NCBI GenBank assembly: GCA_022575985.1
Contig: JAKSXM010000007.1
Span: 29,700,501 to 29,764,500, forward strand
DNA: 64,000 nt
Direction of reading: 5' to 3'
Source: Anagrus nilaparvatae
Taxonomy: Eukaryota; Arthropoda; Insecta; Hymenoptera; Mymaridae
Shown: positions 1-12,188 of the stretch, piece after piece
How the letters are laid out: each line of letters begins with the position of its first letter
How positions within the stretch are numbered: position 1 is the first letter of the stretch
Position numbers and translations under genes: made by a program
The notes under the pieces: generated by a model
The model's input: only the letters and a program-made list of their open reading frames with translations
What the model was told of the DNA's origin: nothing
Databases searched by the model: none

Positions 1-1004
1 ATACACAATTAATGTTTTTAATAACTTAATTATATATATGCAATCAAGTTAGTGGTAACGACGGTCGCCATATAATATTTATCTGATATCAGTACTTTTT
101 TAAGATTTTCCTTTTAATTTATTTATACCTAGAGTAGAGATAAATGAACTGTCGCCAAAAATACCTTTTACTTTTTTAAAGTCTTTTTTGTTTTATATTT
201 TATATATTATGAGACATCTATTTTTTACGGCACTCTTGAAAAAAAAATTATTACTAAAAATCTTTCTTGCTGAATTTTCCATTATTGATTAATTCTCATC
301 GCAAAAGAAAAATAATTTGTAATCTGGAAAAAAATAATTTAATCAAAAGTGTCTAAAAATTCGAGATATATTTTTGAATTACGAACTTCAAAATTTTATG
401 GGAGCGATCACCCCCCCCCCCCCTTTAACACTAAAAGTGTCAATTTTTTACCCTTCATAACAATATTGATCAATAAAGTTAACTACATGAAAATATTGAT
501 ATTTTCATGTACTTAACCCCTTTCGTGGTAGGTTGGGCGTTATTTTCTTAATTTTAAGTAATAAGATACTTAATTTTATGAAAATTTTTTACTTAAAATT
601 TTTTATATAAAAAATTAAAGAAAACAGCAATAAAAAATTCTTTATTTTTCTGGCCTAGGACCGTAATATACTATTAAACTAATTTTTGCGAAAGTTTTAT
701 TTTTTTTTTTTTAAGTATGATCCAAGATTGATCGTTGTGAATTATAATTTTTTTTACGATTCATTAAAAATGTTTTCTAAATCTAGAAGCTAAAAAATGT
801 TATGTTTATGAAATTTAAATTAAAATAAAAACTGAGAAAAATATGCATTAATTTTAAATGGAAAAATTATCAGTAATTTCTCCTTTGACAAATCTCGTTA
901 GAATCTCATTAGAAAGAAATTGTATATATAATATCATGATCAAGTTTTTTACATGGGCATCGTAGTTTATCATGAATTTGCATAGAGACATACTGGGCCG
1001 TATA

Positions 1005-1075
1005 GAGTGCTCAGATCGCACACAAATGGCAAACTGCGATCTGGGGCATTAATTTTTTACGGACAAGGGCAAAAC
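1005..1075. repeat. Hairpin-like motif shared with 35985-36065
   Basis: CAGATCGCAC and TGCGATCTGGGGCATT face each other around a short loop. The reverse complement of 35985-36065 has the same pair of complementary blocks, including ACTGCGATCTGGGG followed by an ATTC/ATTA-rich stretch and a GGACAA-type tail. The shared arrangement suggests copies of one mobile or repeat family; its function is unknown. Confidence 0.4.
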
Positions 1076-2753
1076 ATCATTTTTCTTTGACATTGGCAAT
1101 AAAACGCATATCGAATACGAATCGCGTCGTGACCGGGAATGCCTGCTTTCTAGCCGCTGACAAGAAACAGGAATTGTTTTGTTTGAAAATAAAATCCGCA
1201 GACTTAAAGAATACGGAAAAAAAAAAATCGCCGCTGACAGGCAACAGTATAAAATCCGAATTGTAACTTATTTCTATTTAACATTTCTATGGTTCTATTG
1301 TCTGAAAAAAAATCTAGGTAAAAAATATTGAGTGATTCAAAAATTATAAAAAAGCTGATGATTTAAAAAATATCTAAAATTTTAGGAATGGTGATCGCCA
1401 ATCTTTGCAATCCCTACAAAAATACACCTTTGCAATTTTTTCAGTAACCGCCCATTGTATATTAAAATTATTTTTTTCCCAAAAAAATATTTATTATATT
1501 ATAGTATTTTATTGACAAAATTTTAAAATTACAACAAAAAAAAAGAAACAAATTAATTTTTTGCGTTTTAAATTGACAAAATTCGAGATCATTTTTTTTT
1601 AGCGATATGATAATAATTTTTTAAAAATATATTCGAATTATCCACGTGTATACGTAAAAATTAGTAATATCTAATATATATTTTGAAATACGCATATTGC
1701 AAAAAAATGTAAAAATTTTTACTAAATTTTTTATTTTTATAAATTTTTTCATGCAAAAGAAATGTGATTGATGACATCTATATTATATTTAATTTATTAA
1801 ACTGTCGTTAAGTTAGATATTATTAAAATATTTAACATCATTTATGAATGTTGACAATATGCTAACATTGTGTTAGAAAAATTTTTAAATCTTAGTGAGC
1901 AACTAATGCTAACTGATGCTTTTTATATGCCCGCTGATATTGGTCTTCGGATGCCTAAGCAATCGTTGCGAGTGTAATGGACCAAATTCTGGTCTTACGT
2001 TTATTTTATTTTTGTTTTGAGTAGATTGTCCAGACCTTTTCGGGCTGTTAATTAGCTTGAATTTCAGAAAATTACTCAACAATTGACTATTGATTTACTT
2101 TTTGAATAAATGTAAAATATTATGTGTAGTTACCCTTTTTATTTGAATTGGATGTCCAAAATAAAATTGAATAAATAAAATTTATTAACTGGATTTCAAA
2201 AAATTATTATGCTTTAAATATTTTTTTAAAATTCAATTTATTTAACTAAAAAGAGAACTTTTAAGATTTACAAAATTTTTGTTAAGATGAGGAAGTTAAA
2301 ACTAATGAACACTTTTTTAAAAATAATTAATTTAAAATAAAATTAAGTTCAAAGTTTTCTTTTCCTTTTTTTTTCTTCATGATTAACGCGAGTAACGTTC
2401 TGAGCCGGTTCAGAAGTACTTCGAGAAGGCCTTTCCTAGGCGAAAACACGAGTATTTAAGCATCCCAAAAATTGATAAGAGGGTGCCACTTCGTGCTTTA
2501 TCGAAATCGGATGATGTTTTTCTTATCTATTTTTATCAAAAAATTCAAAACAAGAGATCCGCTTCGTGTTTAATTGAAATCAGATGATGTTTTTTTTATC
2601 AATTTTAATGAAATTTACGTGGGAATTTTGTGTTTCATTAAATTTGACAAGTCCCTAAACAAATATTTTTATTTTTGAACCCATTGTTATGATTTCACCT
2701 TGAACTTAATTTTCTTTGTTTTTCACAAATAAATTACTTTTAAACCCTTTTTC

Positions 2754-2845
2754 TTTTGGTTTTAAGCTAATCATGAGTTTTTCAAAAGTAATTTATTCAT
2801 TTTGGTTTTAAGCTAATCATGAGTTTTTCAAAAGTAATTTATTCA
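2754..2845. repeat. Tandem duplication, two 46-bp units
   Basis: Units 2754-2799 and 2800-2845 are identical by eye. Each contains AAGCTAATCATGAG and CAAAAGTAATTTATTCA. No coding content. Confidence 0.85.
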
Positions 2846-3488
2846 TAAAAATGAAACTTAAGACGAAAACTTGATTTTTCATAAAAATTTCCTTATGAAA
2901 AATTTCTTTCCGAACTAATTGAAAAGTTAAAAAAACTTAACGCTATGATTAAAAATTTAGTTACAAAATTTCATGCCTTTTAAAAATTTAGTTTTTTTTT
3001 AACATTCAAATATTAAAATTTGCTATGAACCAAATTCTGAACTTAGTGTTAACTTAATCCTATCAAGGCTAAATGTTCCTCCCTTGAGTTTTCTTTGTCA
3101 TTTATATTAAAAATAAAATTTTCCAATGACAAAAAAAACTCACAAGTGAAAACTTAAACCTTGCCTAACTCTTTCTAGTTACTTTATATTACCCAAAATG
3201 AAATCGTTTTTCTCGCAAATGAAAATTTAGGTTCTATTTGGCAAGCTAGAAAAATATTTTCCGTTGTGCCTATGAATTTCCTCAGTGAAAGAAAATATCT
3301 GGAAATATTTTGAATTTAAATACACTGAAAAAATTTACAGGGCACTAAGCTTTGCGCTATACGGGAAGAAATTTCCGAACCGTCGATCACGTTGCACGAG
3401 CATAGAGCTAAGTTTTGCTACCAATACATGCTGCTATAGTGCGTGCGCCATAGCTACGATCATAAAGCTAGATTGTAGCGAACAAAAT

Positions 3489-3551
3489 ATGCCTTTACAT
3501 TTATCGCGAGCAAGTAGTGTTTATTGGGTTAATATTAAAATTTTCAAATCA
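3489..3551 (+). repeat. Dispersed repeat copy A
   Basis: It contains CGCGAGCAAGTAGTG followed by TTTATTGGGT. The segment at 27288-27345 has CGCGAGCAAGTGGTG and the same TTTATTGGGT, preceded in both by an ATGCnTTTACnTTTA block. Upstream of each lie AAAGCTAG words. The two are members of one dispersed family in the same orientation; no coding role is seen. Confidence 0.55.
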
Positions 3552-3906
3552 GATTTCCTTCAGTTTTTTATAAAATTTCGGTTCATTTTTGAAACGCAAA
3601 ACTGCGTAGGAACTCAGTTCAAGGCATGCCGTTTCCAATGGTAATCTGAGCAGTTTTACAATCTAGTTACTGCACGGAGAGAAGTTAAACTGCGAAGTTT
3701 CTTATAAAAAATTATTGGTGATTCCTAACCCGGAACGTTACATAAATATTACAAAGAATAGGATTTTTTGGGTTTTTCGTAATATTTAATGTAACGCTGC
3801 TATATTGCTAGTCAACTAAAATACTTCCAATTAGTCTCATTTTTATGTCTTGGCAAGAAAAAATGATAAATATGCACCCAATAATATTTACAAAAATACC
3901 TATATA

Positions 3907-4868
3907 CTATACGTTTAAAAATTATATGATACGCTCGAATTTATTGAATAACTTCCACAAAAGTAGTTATTAAGCGTATGGATAAAACTTTTCTTACTAA
4001 GAAATGTCCCTTTAACTCCTATACGGAAGGTCGATCTTGTAATTTAATTAGAAAAAGAGTTATGCCCGAAAAAGAGGCAAAAAAGTGGGAAAAATTTGAA
4101 ATTTTTTTTTCAGTCATTTTTAAATCGCTATAAAGATGCTCAAAATCTGTATTTTTTAACCAAAATTTAAACACAGGTTCTTTGACTCTTTCTCTTCCTG
4201 GGGCCATTAAATTTTTTTAAAAATGTTGATAAAAAAAGGATTTATAACCCTTCAAACTTTTTTTGTTAAAATCGGTTCTAGTTGTCGTATCGAGAGAATT
4301 TTTTTTTTAAATTGTGGGAAATGAAATTCGCGATCTAATTTTAAAATTTCAAGTGCGCAAGTGCCCGTAATTTAGTATGGTTTGTAAAAAACGGCCAAGT
4401 TTTGAACAATGGAGCCGTGATAATTAATCCTCCTATTCATTCATTGTATTTTTAATTTGTTTTACTTGATGAATGGATGTAAAATATGAGGCCCATACCG
4501 CCTGTAGAGAATATTTTAAATCTTTCTTGAAAACAATGCTTTTAAAATTTAATTTATTCAAAGAAATATTTTTTTTTTTTTATATTTTTATACCGAAAAA
4601 AAGTTTATAAAATAATTTAAATTTATTTATTAATAAACAAATATTTAAGATTTAACAGAAACAAAGACATTTTGCCAATTAGTACTGTTCTTGCAAAAAT
4701 TTTTATCAATAATTTTTTTATAATTTTTTTTAAGCAGATTTTCAATATTTTTTATTTCTTGCAATAACATTTTTATTAACAAATTTTAATAATCGTTACA
4801 AGGTTATTCAAAAAAATGCAAAAAATATTTTTTTTGAAATTTTTTTATTAAAAAAATCTTACTTATTT
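3907..4868. repeat. Left terminal inverted repeat, about 962 bp
   Basis: It reads as the reverse complement of 6382-7351 with few differences, for example ATTTAATGGCCCC versus GGGGCCGTTAAAT. Both arms stop matching after CTTACTTATTT. Short open frames inside (4019-4207 and its mirror 7089-7280) are by-products of the arm, not genes. Confidence 0.92.
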
Positions 4869-5720
4869 AAAAATGTTGTACGCAGAAGTTTTTGAAACCT
4901 TTAAGCATTTTGCTGTTTCAATATAAATATTAGAAATATTTAACTGTTTTTTATTATGCTTGAAATAATTTATTGCATTGAAAATCATATGTTTACAGCA
5001 CTTACGATAAGTCTTTCGTTCTCTTTTTTTAATTTTTTTTTTATATTTCCCACGAGAAGTCTTATGTTGCTCGTTTTTAAAATTAATAGAAGAACTCGAG
5101 GAAGTATTTGTATTAGAATATGTGGCACTACTTTCATTTTGATTTTCACCATTAAAAAATTCACTGCTATCTATCAGTCTATCTAAAACATCCATATCAA
5201 AATATGATGCATTAACAATTTCTGCATCTTCGCCAATGTTTTCAATATCAGGATTTTGATTTTAATTTATTTCCTGTAAAACTTGATAATGTCCGTTATC
5301 ATCATTACCTAAATAATTTCCAGTATAAAATAAATAAAAAGATTCCAGTCCTAAAGGTCCGACATTTAACCCTTCAGGTAAGAATTCTACTTCAAAAAAA
5401 TTTTCGTCTTCAAGTTTTCTAATTAGAAGAATTCTAAGATTGTATAAATTGGAAGCAGCTCTGCACTCTACTTCTGTATCATAAGTAGTATAATTTCTCA
5501 TTATAGCTCCATAATCACACTTTTTTTTAATTTTTAAAACATCATCAACTAACTCAGAGTAAAAATTCCAATTGCTTATTACGTAATTTACAATTTGCCG
5601 ACGTGTTAAACGATGATCAACTTTACTTACAACTGACAAGCACTTGAATAAACATGCACCACCGCCACCATAATCTTGAATAATAAAAGATTGATTACCA
5701 ATAGAAATATTATTTGACAT
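4863..5720 (-). pseudogene. OTU-type cysteine protease fused in frame to a helix-turn-helix (one internal TAA)
   Basis: The frame starts at ATG 5720. The first 152 codons resemble an OTU domain: the nucleophile region is GGGGACLFKCLS (Cys near residue 23) and a C-terminal GHYQVLQ supplies the expected His-Tyr. A TAA at 5262-5264 interrupts it, but the same frame continues for 22 codons to the next ATG (5195) and on to 4863. The second half has an acidic and Ser/Asn-rich linker, a Lys/Arg-rich stretch and a helix-turn-helix ending ETAKCLKVSKTSAYNIFK, the pattern seen at the N-terminus of many insect DDE-type transposases. Its final stop lies in the first bases of the inverted arm, so the catalytic part appears lost. 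OTU enzymes usually have an Asp-Gly before the Cys; here the Asp position is Gly. Whether the TAA is decay, polymorphism or an assembly error is unknown. Confidence 0.6.
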
Positions 5721-5908
5721 TTTAAAACAATTGGAAACGATCTTACATTTACAAAATAAAAAAGACTAACACTACTGTGTTATAGTTAAATGAAAACTAA
5801 ATCAAAAATAGAATATTTTTCAAAAGTTACATAATAATTATAAATAATAGAAAAAAATTTAGAAAAATTTGAAGAAGGAGAAATCCTCCTACAAAATCAA
5901 AAAATTTT

Positions 5909-6184
5909 ATTTGAATAATCATGATAAGCATGATTTTTCTTCATCCTTATTGATACGTCTGGAGACAGGGAGGATCAAATTTTAAATATTGAAGAACAAA
6001 TTATAAAAACAAAAGTATTGAATTTTTAAATATTTTATTATTTTCAGTATTTGTTTGACTGATAAAAATGTTTTATAATTTGTTCTTCTTTTGTAATAGA
6101 AAATTTATAAAATTTGAACTTCCCTGTCTACAGACGTAACAATAAGTATTAAGAAAAATCATTCTTATTATTGATTATTCAAAT
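5909..6184. repeat. Internal inverted repeat upstream of the OTU gene
   Basis: ATTTGAATAATCATGATAAG on the left mirrors the right end, which finishes GATTATTCAAAT. Inside, GTCTGGAGACAGGGAGGATC mirrors the matching TCCCTGTCTACAGAC block. The arms are about 85-100 bp and diverged. It is either a nested MITE or a secondary structure in the 5' leader of the OTU-HTH frame. Confidence 0.6.
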
Positions 6185-6381
6185 AAGATATTTACATTTA
6201 ATTTTTCTACTACTTGAAATACTTAAATTTTGTTCTCTATTGTTTAAAACAATTTTAAGCGAGTAATAAAAGTATTAAATATTTTCGAATACTTTAGTCT
6301 TATTATTATGTAACTAATTGTTTAGAAAAATTGTTTAAAATAATTGTTTAAACTAATTATTTACTAATTATTTAAATTGAA

Positions 6382-7351
6382 AAATAAGTAAGATTTTTTT
6401 AATAAAAAAATTTCAAAAAAAATATTTTTTGCATTTTTTTGAATAACCTTGTATAAAAAAAAAAACGATTATTAAAATTTGTTAATAAAAATGTTATTGC
6501 AAGAAATAAAAAATATTGAAAATCTGCTTAAAAAAAATTATAAAAACATTATTGATAAAAATTTTTGCAAGAACAGTACTAATTGGCAAAATATCTTTGT
6601 TTCTGTTAAATCTTAAATATTTGTTTATCAATAAATAAATTTAAATTATTTTATAAACTTTTTTTCGGTATAAAAATATAAAAAAAAAAAAATATTTCTT
6701 TGAATAAATTAAATTTTAAAAGCATTGTTTTCAAGAAAGATTTAAAATATTCTCTACAGGCGGTATGGGCCTCATATTTTACATCCATTCATCAAGTAAA
6801 ACAAATTAAAAATACAATGAATGAATAGGAGGATTAATTATCACGGCTCCATTGTTCAAAACTTGGCCGTTTTTTACAAACCATACTAAATTACGGGCAC
6901 TTGCGCACTTGAAATTTTAAAATTAGATCGCGAATTTCATTTCCAACAATTTAAAAAAAAAATTCTCTCGATACGACAACTAGAACCGATTTTAACAAAA
7001 AAAGTTTGAAGGGTTATAAATCCTTTTTTTATCAACATTTTTAAAAAAATTTAACGGCCCCAGGAAGAGAGAGTCAAAGAACCTGTGTTTAAATTTTGGT
7101 TAAAAAATACGGATTTTTAGCATCTTTATAGCGATTTAAAAATGACCGAAAAAAAAATTTCAATTTTTCCCACTTTTTTGCCTCTTTTTCGGGCATAACT
7201 CTTTTTCTAATTAAATTACAAGATCGACCTTCCGTATAGGAGTTAAAGGGACATTTCTTAGTAAGAAAAGTTTTATCCATACGCTTAATAACTACTTTTG
7301 TGGAAGTTATTCAATAAATTCAAGCGTATCATATAATTTTTAAACGTATAG
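6382..7351. repeat. Right terminal inverted repeat, about 970 bp
   Basis: Partner of 3907-4868. The high identity of arms this long indicates a recent origin or maintenance by gene conversion. Confidence 0.92.
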
Positions 7352-9924
7352 TATGTAAATATATAATAATTCATTTAAAAAAACAAATTTTAGTGCATAC
7401 GCCAATTCTTTTTATTTATTTATTTATTCTTTAAATTTCTCTCTCATCACAATCTGAATCTATTTTTAGGAAAATGAGTGAACGAAAATGTTCTAATTTA
7501 ATTTTGTAATGTATATTTATCAATGAAATTTATTTTTAAGTATTTACAATAAGAAAATATATGCTTATATGGCTCGTCTTCATTTTTTTTTAAAATAGCT
7601 TACAAAAAATAAAAATAAAAATTTCCTTTTTTAAAGTCCAAACAAGGCTTTTTAGACTTTTTTCACCAATAGTTATTCAGTATTGCATAAAAATCGCCAT
7701 AACGAACCTTTTACATCAATTTATTACGTTTTTTGATAATTATAAGGTAAAAACCACTTAAAACCATTAAAAACTAAAATCGTTACATACGGCCTTAATA
7801 TATGAAGTTTTCTAGGCTTTATGTGTTTTAGAGAACAATGACATATATTTTTGAGTAATTCTTACTAAAAAAACGAGTTTTGAAGGTAAATTTTAAAAAT
7901 ATTTAATAATTTTAACAAAAATGAGGAACGGTAAAGGCAGGAACGGTAAAGGCTTTTTTATAGAAAAATCAAAATAATTCGTAGACAAATGAACAAAAAA
8001 ACTTTTCCGTTTGGAAAGTAAAGTATTTTTATGATTTAAACTTGCTAAGTTTTTTGTATTTTAATTACAACGCTTCTTAATCGGAGATCCATGGGGGTAC
8101 GGTAAAGGCTTTTTTTGTCCCTTCGTGATTTCGGAACTTAAACTGATTTTGTTTTCCTATTTAACGACCTCTTAAAGTTCTCTTGGTGTGAGAATTTATT
8201 TTGTATGTATTTAAGTTGTCATTTATGCGATTTAGAGGTTTTAAAAATCTTTTTATGAAGAGAAATCAAATTTAATATAAATAAAATACGTTTTACGTAC
8301 ACATTTTGTTAACTCGTGTGACACACCTTCTCACCCTTTTAATAATTAGGAAAAGTAAGTTTAAATATTTTCTGTATGGAAAAAGTTTAACCTTGTGATG
8401 TAGCAAGTAATCCCCAAATAAAAATTTTTGAAAATTAATTGATAGGTGTGAGTGATAGACACTGAAAGTATAGGAATCTCCTTTGTGACAGGGAACGGTA
8501 AAGGCTTTTTTGCTATATTTTATGTTTTAAAGTAATTAAAACATTAAATTATGTTGATTTTTATGGTTTACCATCAAAAACTTATTGAAATTAAAAATTT
8601 AAAAAAAAAAATTTTTTTAGTTAATGCATCTGGTAGTTGGAAATGTGCTGTACGTCTGAATAATATTTTTATCAAAAAACCGTATTATATAATAAATTAA
8701 ATTTAAAAAATTTTTTTAAATAATTTTAGAATATGATCGATTTCTAACTTTGATCTGTCTGGCCCCTAAATAGATTTAAACTAAAAACTGGGAAATCCAA
8801 ATGAATTCAATGCTTAACTATGCCTGCTTTTCTTATAATTTTAAATATTTAGCTCTTAATATTTATCAAATATTACGTTTATTTAATTATCTTTTATTGA
8901 ATATTTTTATTATATAATATTCAAAAAGAACTGTAGAAGTTGAAAGAGCTAAATAAATAAAATAATAAGAAAAGTAGGTGTGGTTGGGTATTCAATTCAA
9001 CAGGATTTTCCTAGTTTCTACCTTTAAAATTCAGTTTATTTTTTTTTTCAAATTATTTTTAAACAGGTATTTAACTTTTCGAAACAAAACCTGACTTATC
9101 TACTGTCTGGCGACTAAATAAACTAAAAATTACCGAAAATTGCCAAGAAAAAAAATAATCACTTGATTCTTGACAAACAAAGATATTTTCTGTCTTACAT
9201 TGTTGTTTGTATTTATAAAATATTATTTATATATATTATTTATATTATTTATCTTATCTAAGACTTACTAAAATCTTCAAAATCTGGCTCAGTCCGTCTT
9301 TTTCAATTTGAATATTGAACTGTCCTCATCAAAAAGTTACTTATTGTTTGTAATCACTAAATAGTCTTTTTTTTGGTTGTGTTTAAAAAAGTCAGATTTA
9401 ATTTTTTTAAATGGGTTTTAAAAAGGGTGATAGAAGGTTCTGTGCTTATATGGACTGTTTAAACACAAAAGCCAATTGTCCAGTTGAAATTTCATAGCTT
9501 TCCATCAAAAAAAATTATGTAAATAGTGTAAAATTATGTTAATTTTCTAACCATTGATTGAACCCAAATAAACATTTTATCTACATGATACAACTTTTGC
9601 AGAACGTGCTTTTCTGATTACCCTAAAAATTATCTCTTTGTTTTTGTATTCGATTGCTTATCTTTTTAAACATTTAAATGCAAAAATGCCCAAATTAGGC
9701 CCACATAAATTTTTTGGGATTTATCCGATTTTCTTAGCAATTTTTTGGTATCAAATAGAAAACTGACGAGACCAAATATGAAAAAAATAGTTTCAAATCA
9801 AACCGGTATTTAAAATTTCTCGCTAAATCAGATTTTTTGTCGGTATTAGCCTATAATGAACCAGGACGCAAAATGTGCCGATTTAATCGAAAACCTGATG
9901 TCTTCGTAGAATTTTATTTTTAAC
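7352..9924. other. AT-rich stretch, no gene recognised
   Basis: No supported coding region. ACGGTAAAGGC followed by a T-run occurs at about 7943, 8101 and 8494, with a partial extra copy at about 7929. A diverged inverted repeat spans about 8775-8870 and 8930-9045 (CTGCTTTTCTTAT facing AATAAGAAAAGTAGGTG), probably an old MITE. The rest is simple AT sequence. Confidence 0.5.
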
Positions 9925-10445
9925 CAATTTATTTATTTATTTATTTATTTAATATAAACAGGATATTAATCCTTCAAATACATTTCAATATAAAATATAC
10001 AAAAGTAGATAATTATCATAATACAAATTAATCAGTAGAGTAATCAAAAAATAGATATAAATATAATAAGAGGTTAATAGATTTTTATAAAAATTTCAGT
10101 TCCAACACTCCATAAGGCAAAATATCAATATATTTTTTAATTAAAATATAAAAATATAAAAAGCACAAAAAAAATCAGAGTTATTTATACTCCAGCAATC
10201 TGCATGTTAACCTTTTAACCGTACCCATTCGATCAAAAAATAGGTCAAAAAGAGAATTGTTGTTATTATACAGTTGGCAAATTCTTGTTGTTACCGATTT
10301 GGTAGAATATAGATCAGTCGAGTATGGTAGCTTAAATGAATAGCTAAGACCCCTTAATAATCTTCTAGGAGCATTAAGACTCATTCCATTCACAATGGTG
10401 CTACAGTCAATCATATTGTTAAAAATTTTTCCAAGAAACAAAAGA
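9925..10445 (-). pseudogene. 3' end of a Jockey/CR1-like LINE ORF2
   Basis: The minus-strand frame 10441-10181 encodes the segment downstream of the RT fingers and palm of Jockey-type LINEs: an LGKIFNNMIDCS block, then a PRRLLRG block, then a TRICQLYNNN motif close to the stop. This order (small hydrophobic helix with ID, Pro-Arg-Leu-Arg, then R-I-C-Y-N) is typical of the C-terminal part of Jockey and CR1 ORF2. Beyond the stop a short 3' UTR runs to a (TTTA)n block at about 9930-9953, which is the 3' microsatellite tail on this strand. Everything upstream is missing (5' truncation). The family call is by pattern only. Confidence 0.55.
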
Positions 10446-10580
10446 TTAATTCTTGCAACAGCACTCTGAACCTACAACCAATTGATTATTTAAAAAATAA
10501 TTTTGGTATCATATCCTACTTTTGTCATTGTAACCTGTTACTTTTTCAAATTTTTATAATTTCATTTAATTTTTTATATA

Positions 10581-10958
10581 TTGATGTACGCAACGAATAT
10601 CAGGGTTTTGTTTAGTGAGCTGCTCGAGGTTGATGCTCTACGCCTGGCCAAGAAGGGAAGAATCCAAATTGGCTGGGCTAACAGAGTGCGCCTTCGAGCA
10701 AATGCAAGTCGCTGTTTTAGATGTCTGGGCTATGGACATAACCAGTATGTCTGCCAAGGCCTAGACCGAAGAAAAGCGTGCCTCAAATGTGGCGTTGACA
10801 GCCATAAAAGAAGCGAATGCCAGAAGGAAACGCCTGAGTGTTTCCTCTGCAAGAATAGGGACGACAAGTGCTCTACGGAGCACTATGCCGGAGAAGGAAA
10901 CTGCCCCAGCTACCGGGAGGCTCTGGCTGTGGCAAGGAATAAATGTCATCGGAACTGA
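10581..10958 (+). pseudogene. LINE ORF1 (gag-like) C-terminal part with zinc knuckles
   Basis: 125 codons. CFRCLGYGHNQYVC (C-x2-C-x4-H-x4-C) starts near residue 46, followed by CLKCGVDSHKRSEC and a third cysteine-rich block beginning CFLC. Such knuckles bind the element RNA in the ribonucleoprotein. The frame begins at the truncation point, so the N-terminal half of ORF1 is missing. Its end overlaps the next frame start (10943) by 16 bases, the arrangement expected for ORF1/ORF2 of this clade. Confidence 0.8.
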
Positions 10959-11955
10959 TCAATGTTCTACAAGGGAACATGAATCAAGCCCGGGAAGCTG
11001 GTGCTTTGTTGGAACAAATTGTCCGTGAAGAGGATTCAAATATCCTCTTACTAAGCGAGCAATCATACAACATGAACCACAAGTACTGGCTAACCGATGA
11101 CACTGGCTGTTGCGCCATATGGCTCCGGGGTAGAGCCCAAACGTCCTTAACCAGAAAAGGGAAAGGCAATTGCCACGTTTAGGTCACGTGCGGGGAGACA
11201 ACTTATATAAGTTGCTACCTCTCCCCAAACGATATCTCGGAAGTGCTGGCTACAAAGCTGGCCAGCATCGAGAACACAGTTCGGACGGTAACTGGAAGCG
11301 TTATCCTTGCTGGAGATTTTAACGCTAGGGCCTTAGAATGGGGCATGCCGACGACCAATCCTAGGGGACAGAAGGTACTGGAAATGGTCACTAGATGCAA
11401 ACTAGTGGTCCAGAATAGAGGAAACCGGCCTACCTACGAGAGGGCAGGTTGGGGTGCCTCTATCCCTTTATAACCTTTGCAACAGAAGGTGCGTCGGGGC
11501 GAATCGGCGAATGGACGGTGATGGATGGTTACAATGTAGCGACCATCATTACATCATCTTTCGGGTGCTTGAGGGAACCTCCCAACGGCCTCCGTAGAAG
11601 AGGCGTCCCTTGGGTTGGAATGCACCAAAGATGGACGAGGACAAGTTCGAAGAGTACCTTCGAATGGAGTCGGCGTCCATCCCCGCATGGCATGGAGGGG
11701 TTACAGGTCCCCGCGAGGCTGAAATCTTAGTCAAGAAAGTAACGTCTCTATTGCGAGGGGCGTGTGATGTCTCTATGCCTCGTCAAAGGCCCTGGAAAGG
11801 GAGAAAGCTAGTTTACTGGTGGACTTCAGAAATAGCGGAGCTCTGCAAGGAAAACGCGACAAAGGGCGCAGAGAGCACGGGACAGTCCCAAGGCTGCTGC
11901 ACTTTCCTAGGAACACAAAGATGCTAAACACCGGCTGGACAAAGCTATCCGTCAA
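10943..11955 (+). pseudogene. LINE ORF2 N-terminus: AP-type endonuclease, frameshifted
   Basis: It begins with ELINVLQGNMNQAREAG, the usual start of an R1-type endonuclease, which nicks the target to prime reverse transcription. After 11182 the frame is lost. A second piece from 11243 carries VILAGDFNARALEWG, containing the conserved GDFNA metal-binding block. Further pieces around 11610-11927 belong to the linker before the RT. At least two frameshifts break the domain. Confidence 0.75.
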
Positions 11956-12188
11956 AACAAGGCTCGATGTCTGTGTTCATTACGCGAAGATGTAAACAAA
12001 GACCCCTGGGGTTTTGGTTACAAAGTCGTAATGGGCAAGTTGAACCGGGGGTCTGACAAAATGATGGACGCGGTGTCGACCAAACGAATCATAGGCGCTT
12101 TCTTTCCTGATCGGCCCATCCGGGAAAACCCGGTAGAGGCGATACCCAGGGAGGAAGTGCCGTTATTCAGCGAGGATGGCCATCAAGG

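Larger units (their letters stand above)
1..3906. other. AT-rich stretch without a recognisable gene
   Basis: Long A and T runs with frequent stops in all frames; no protein homology is recognisable. Points inside: a C-run near 411-423; a hairpin-like segment near 1005-1075 that recurs in the spacer of the large palindrome; two diverged copies of a segment around 2490-2530 and 2560-2600; an exact 46-bp tandem duplication at 2754-2845; and a dispersed repeat at about 3489-3551. The longest open frame (3285-3644) shows no domain and overlaps the dispersed repeat. Confidence 0.6.
3907..7351 (-). mobile_element. Long-TIR DNA transposon carrying an OTU-HTH gene
   Basis: Two nearly identical inverted arms (3907-4868 and 6382-7351) surround a core of about 1.5 kb. 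The outermost matching bases are CTATACG on the left and CGTATAG on the right. TA lies directly outside each end, consistent with the TA duplication of Tc1/mariner-type elements, although the region is AT-rich. The core holds one minus-strand reading frame (OTU domain then helix-turn-helix) and a smaller inverted repeat at 5909-6184. No DDE catalytic domain is visible, so the copy is probably non-autonomous or an internal-deletion derivative. The superfamily is inferred, not proven. Confidence 0.7.

Noticed and set aside
2395..2475. Heat-shock-like promoter (TTCGAGAAGGCCTTTC with TATTTAAG downstream)
   Set aside because: No gene follows, and a single imperfect inverted GAA/TTC pair is expected by chance.
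3285..3644. 119-codon plus-strand frame
   Set aside because: No recognisable domain; it overlaps a dispersed repeat and has AT-biased composition like its surroundings.
4019..4207. Short frames at 4019-4207 and 7089-7280
   Set aside because: They lie entirely in the terminal inverted arms and mirror each other without coding features.
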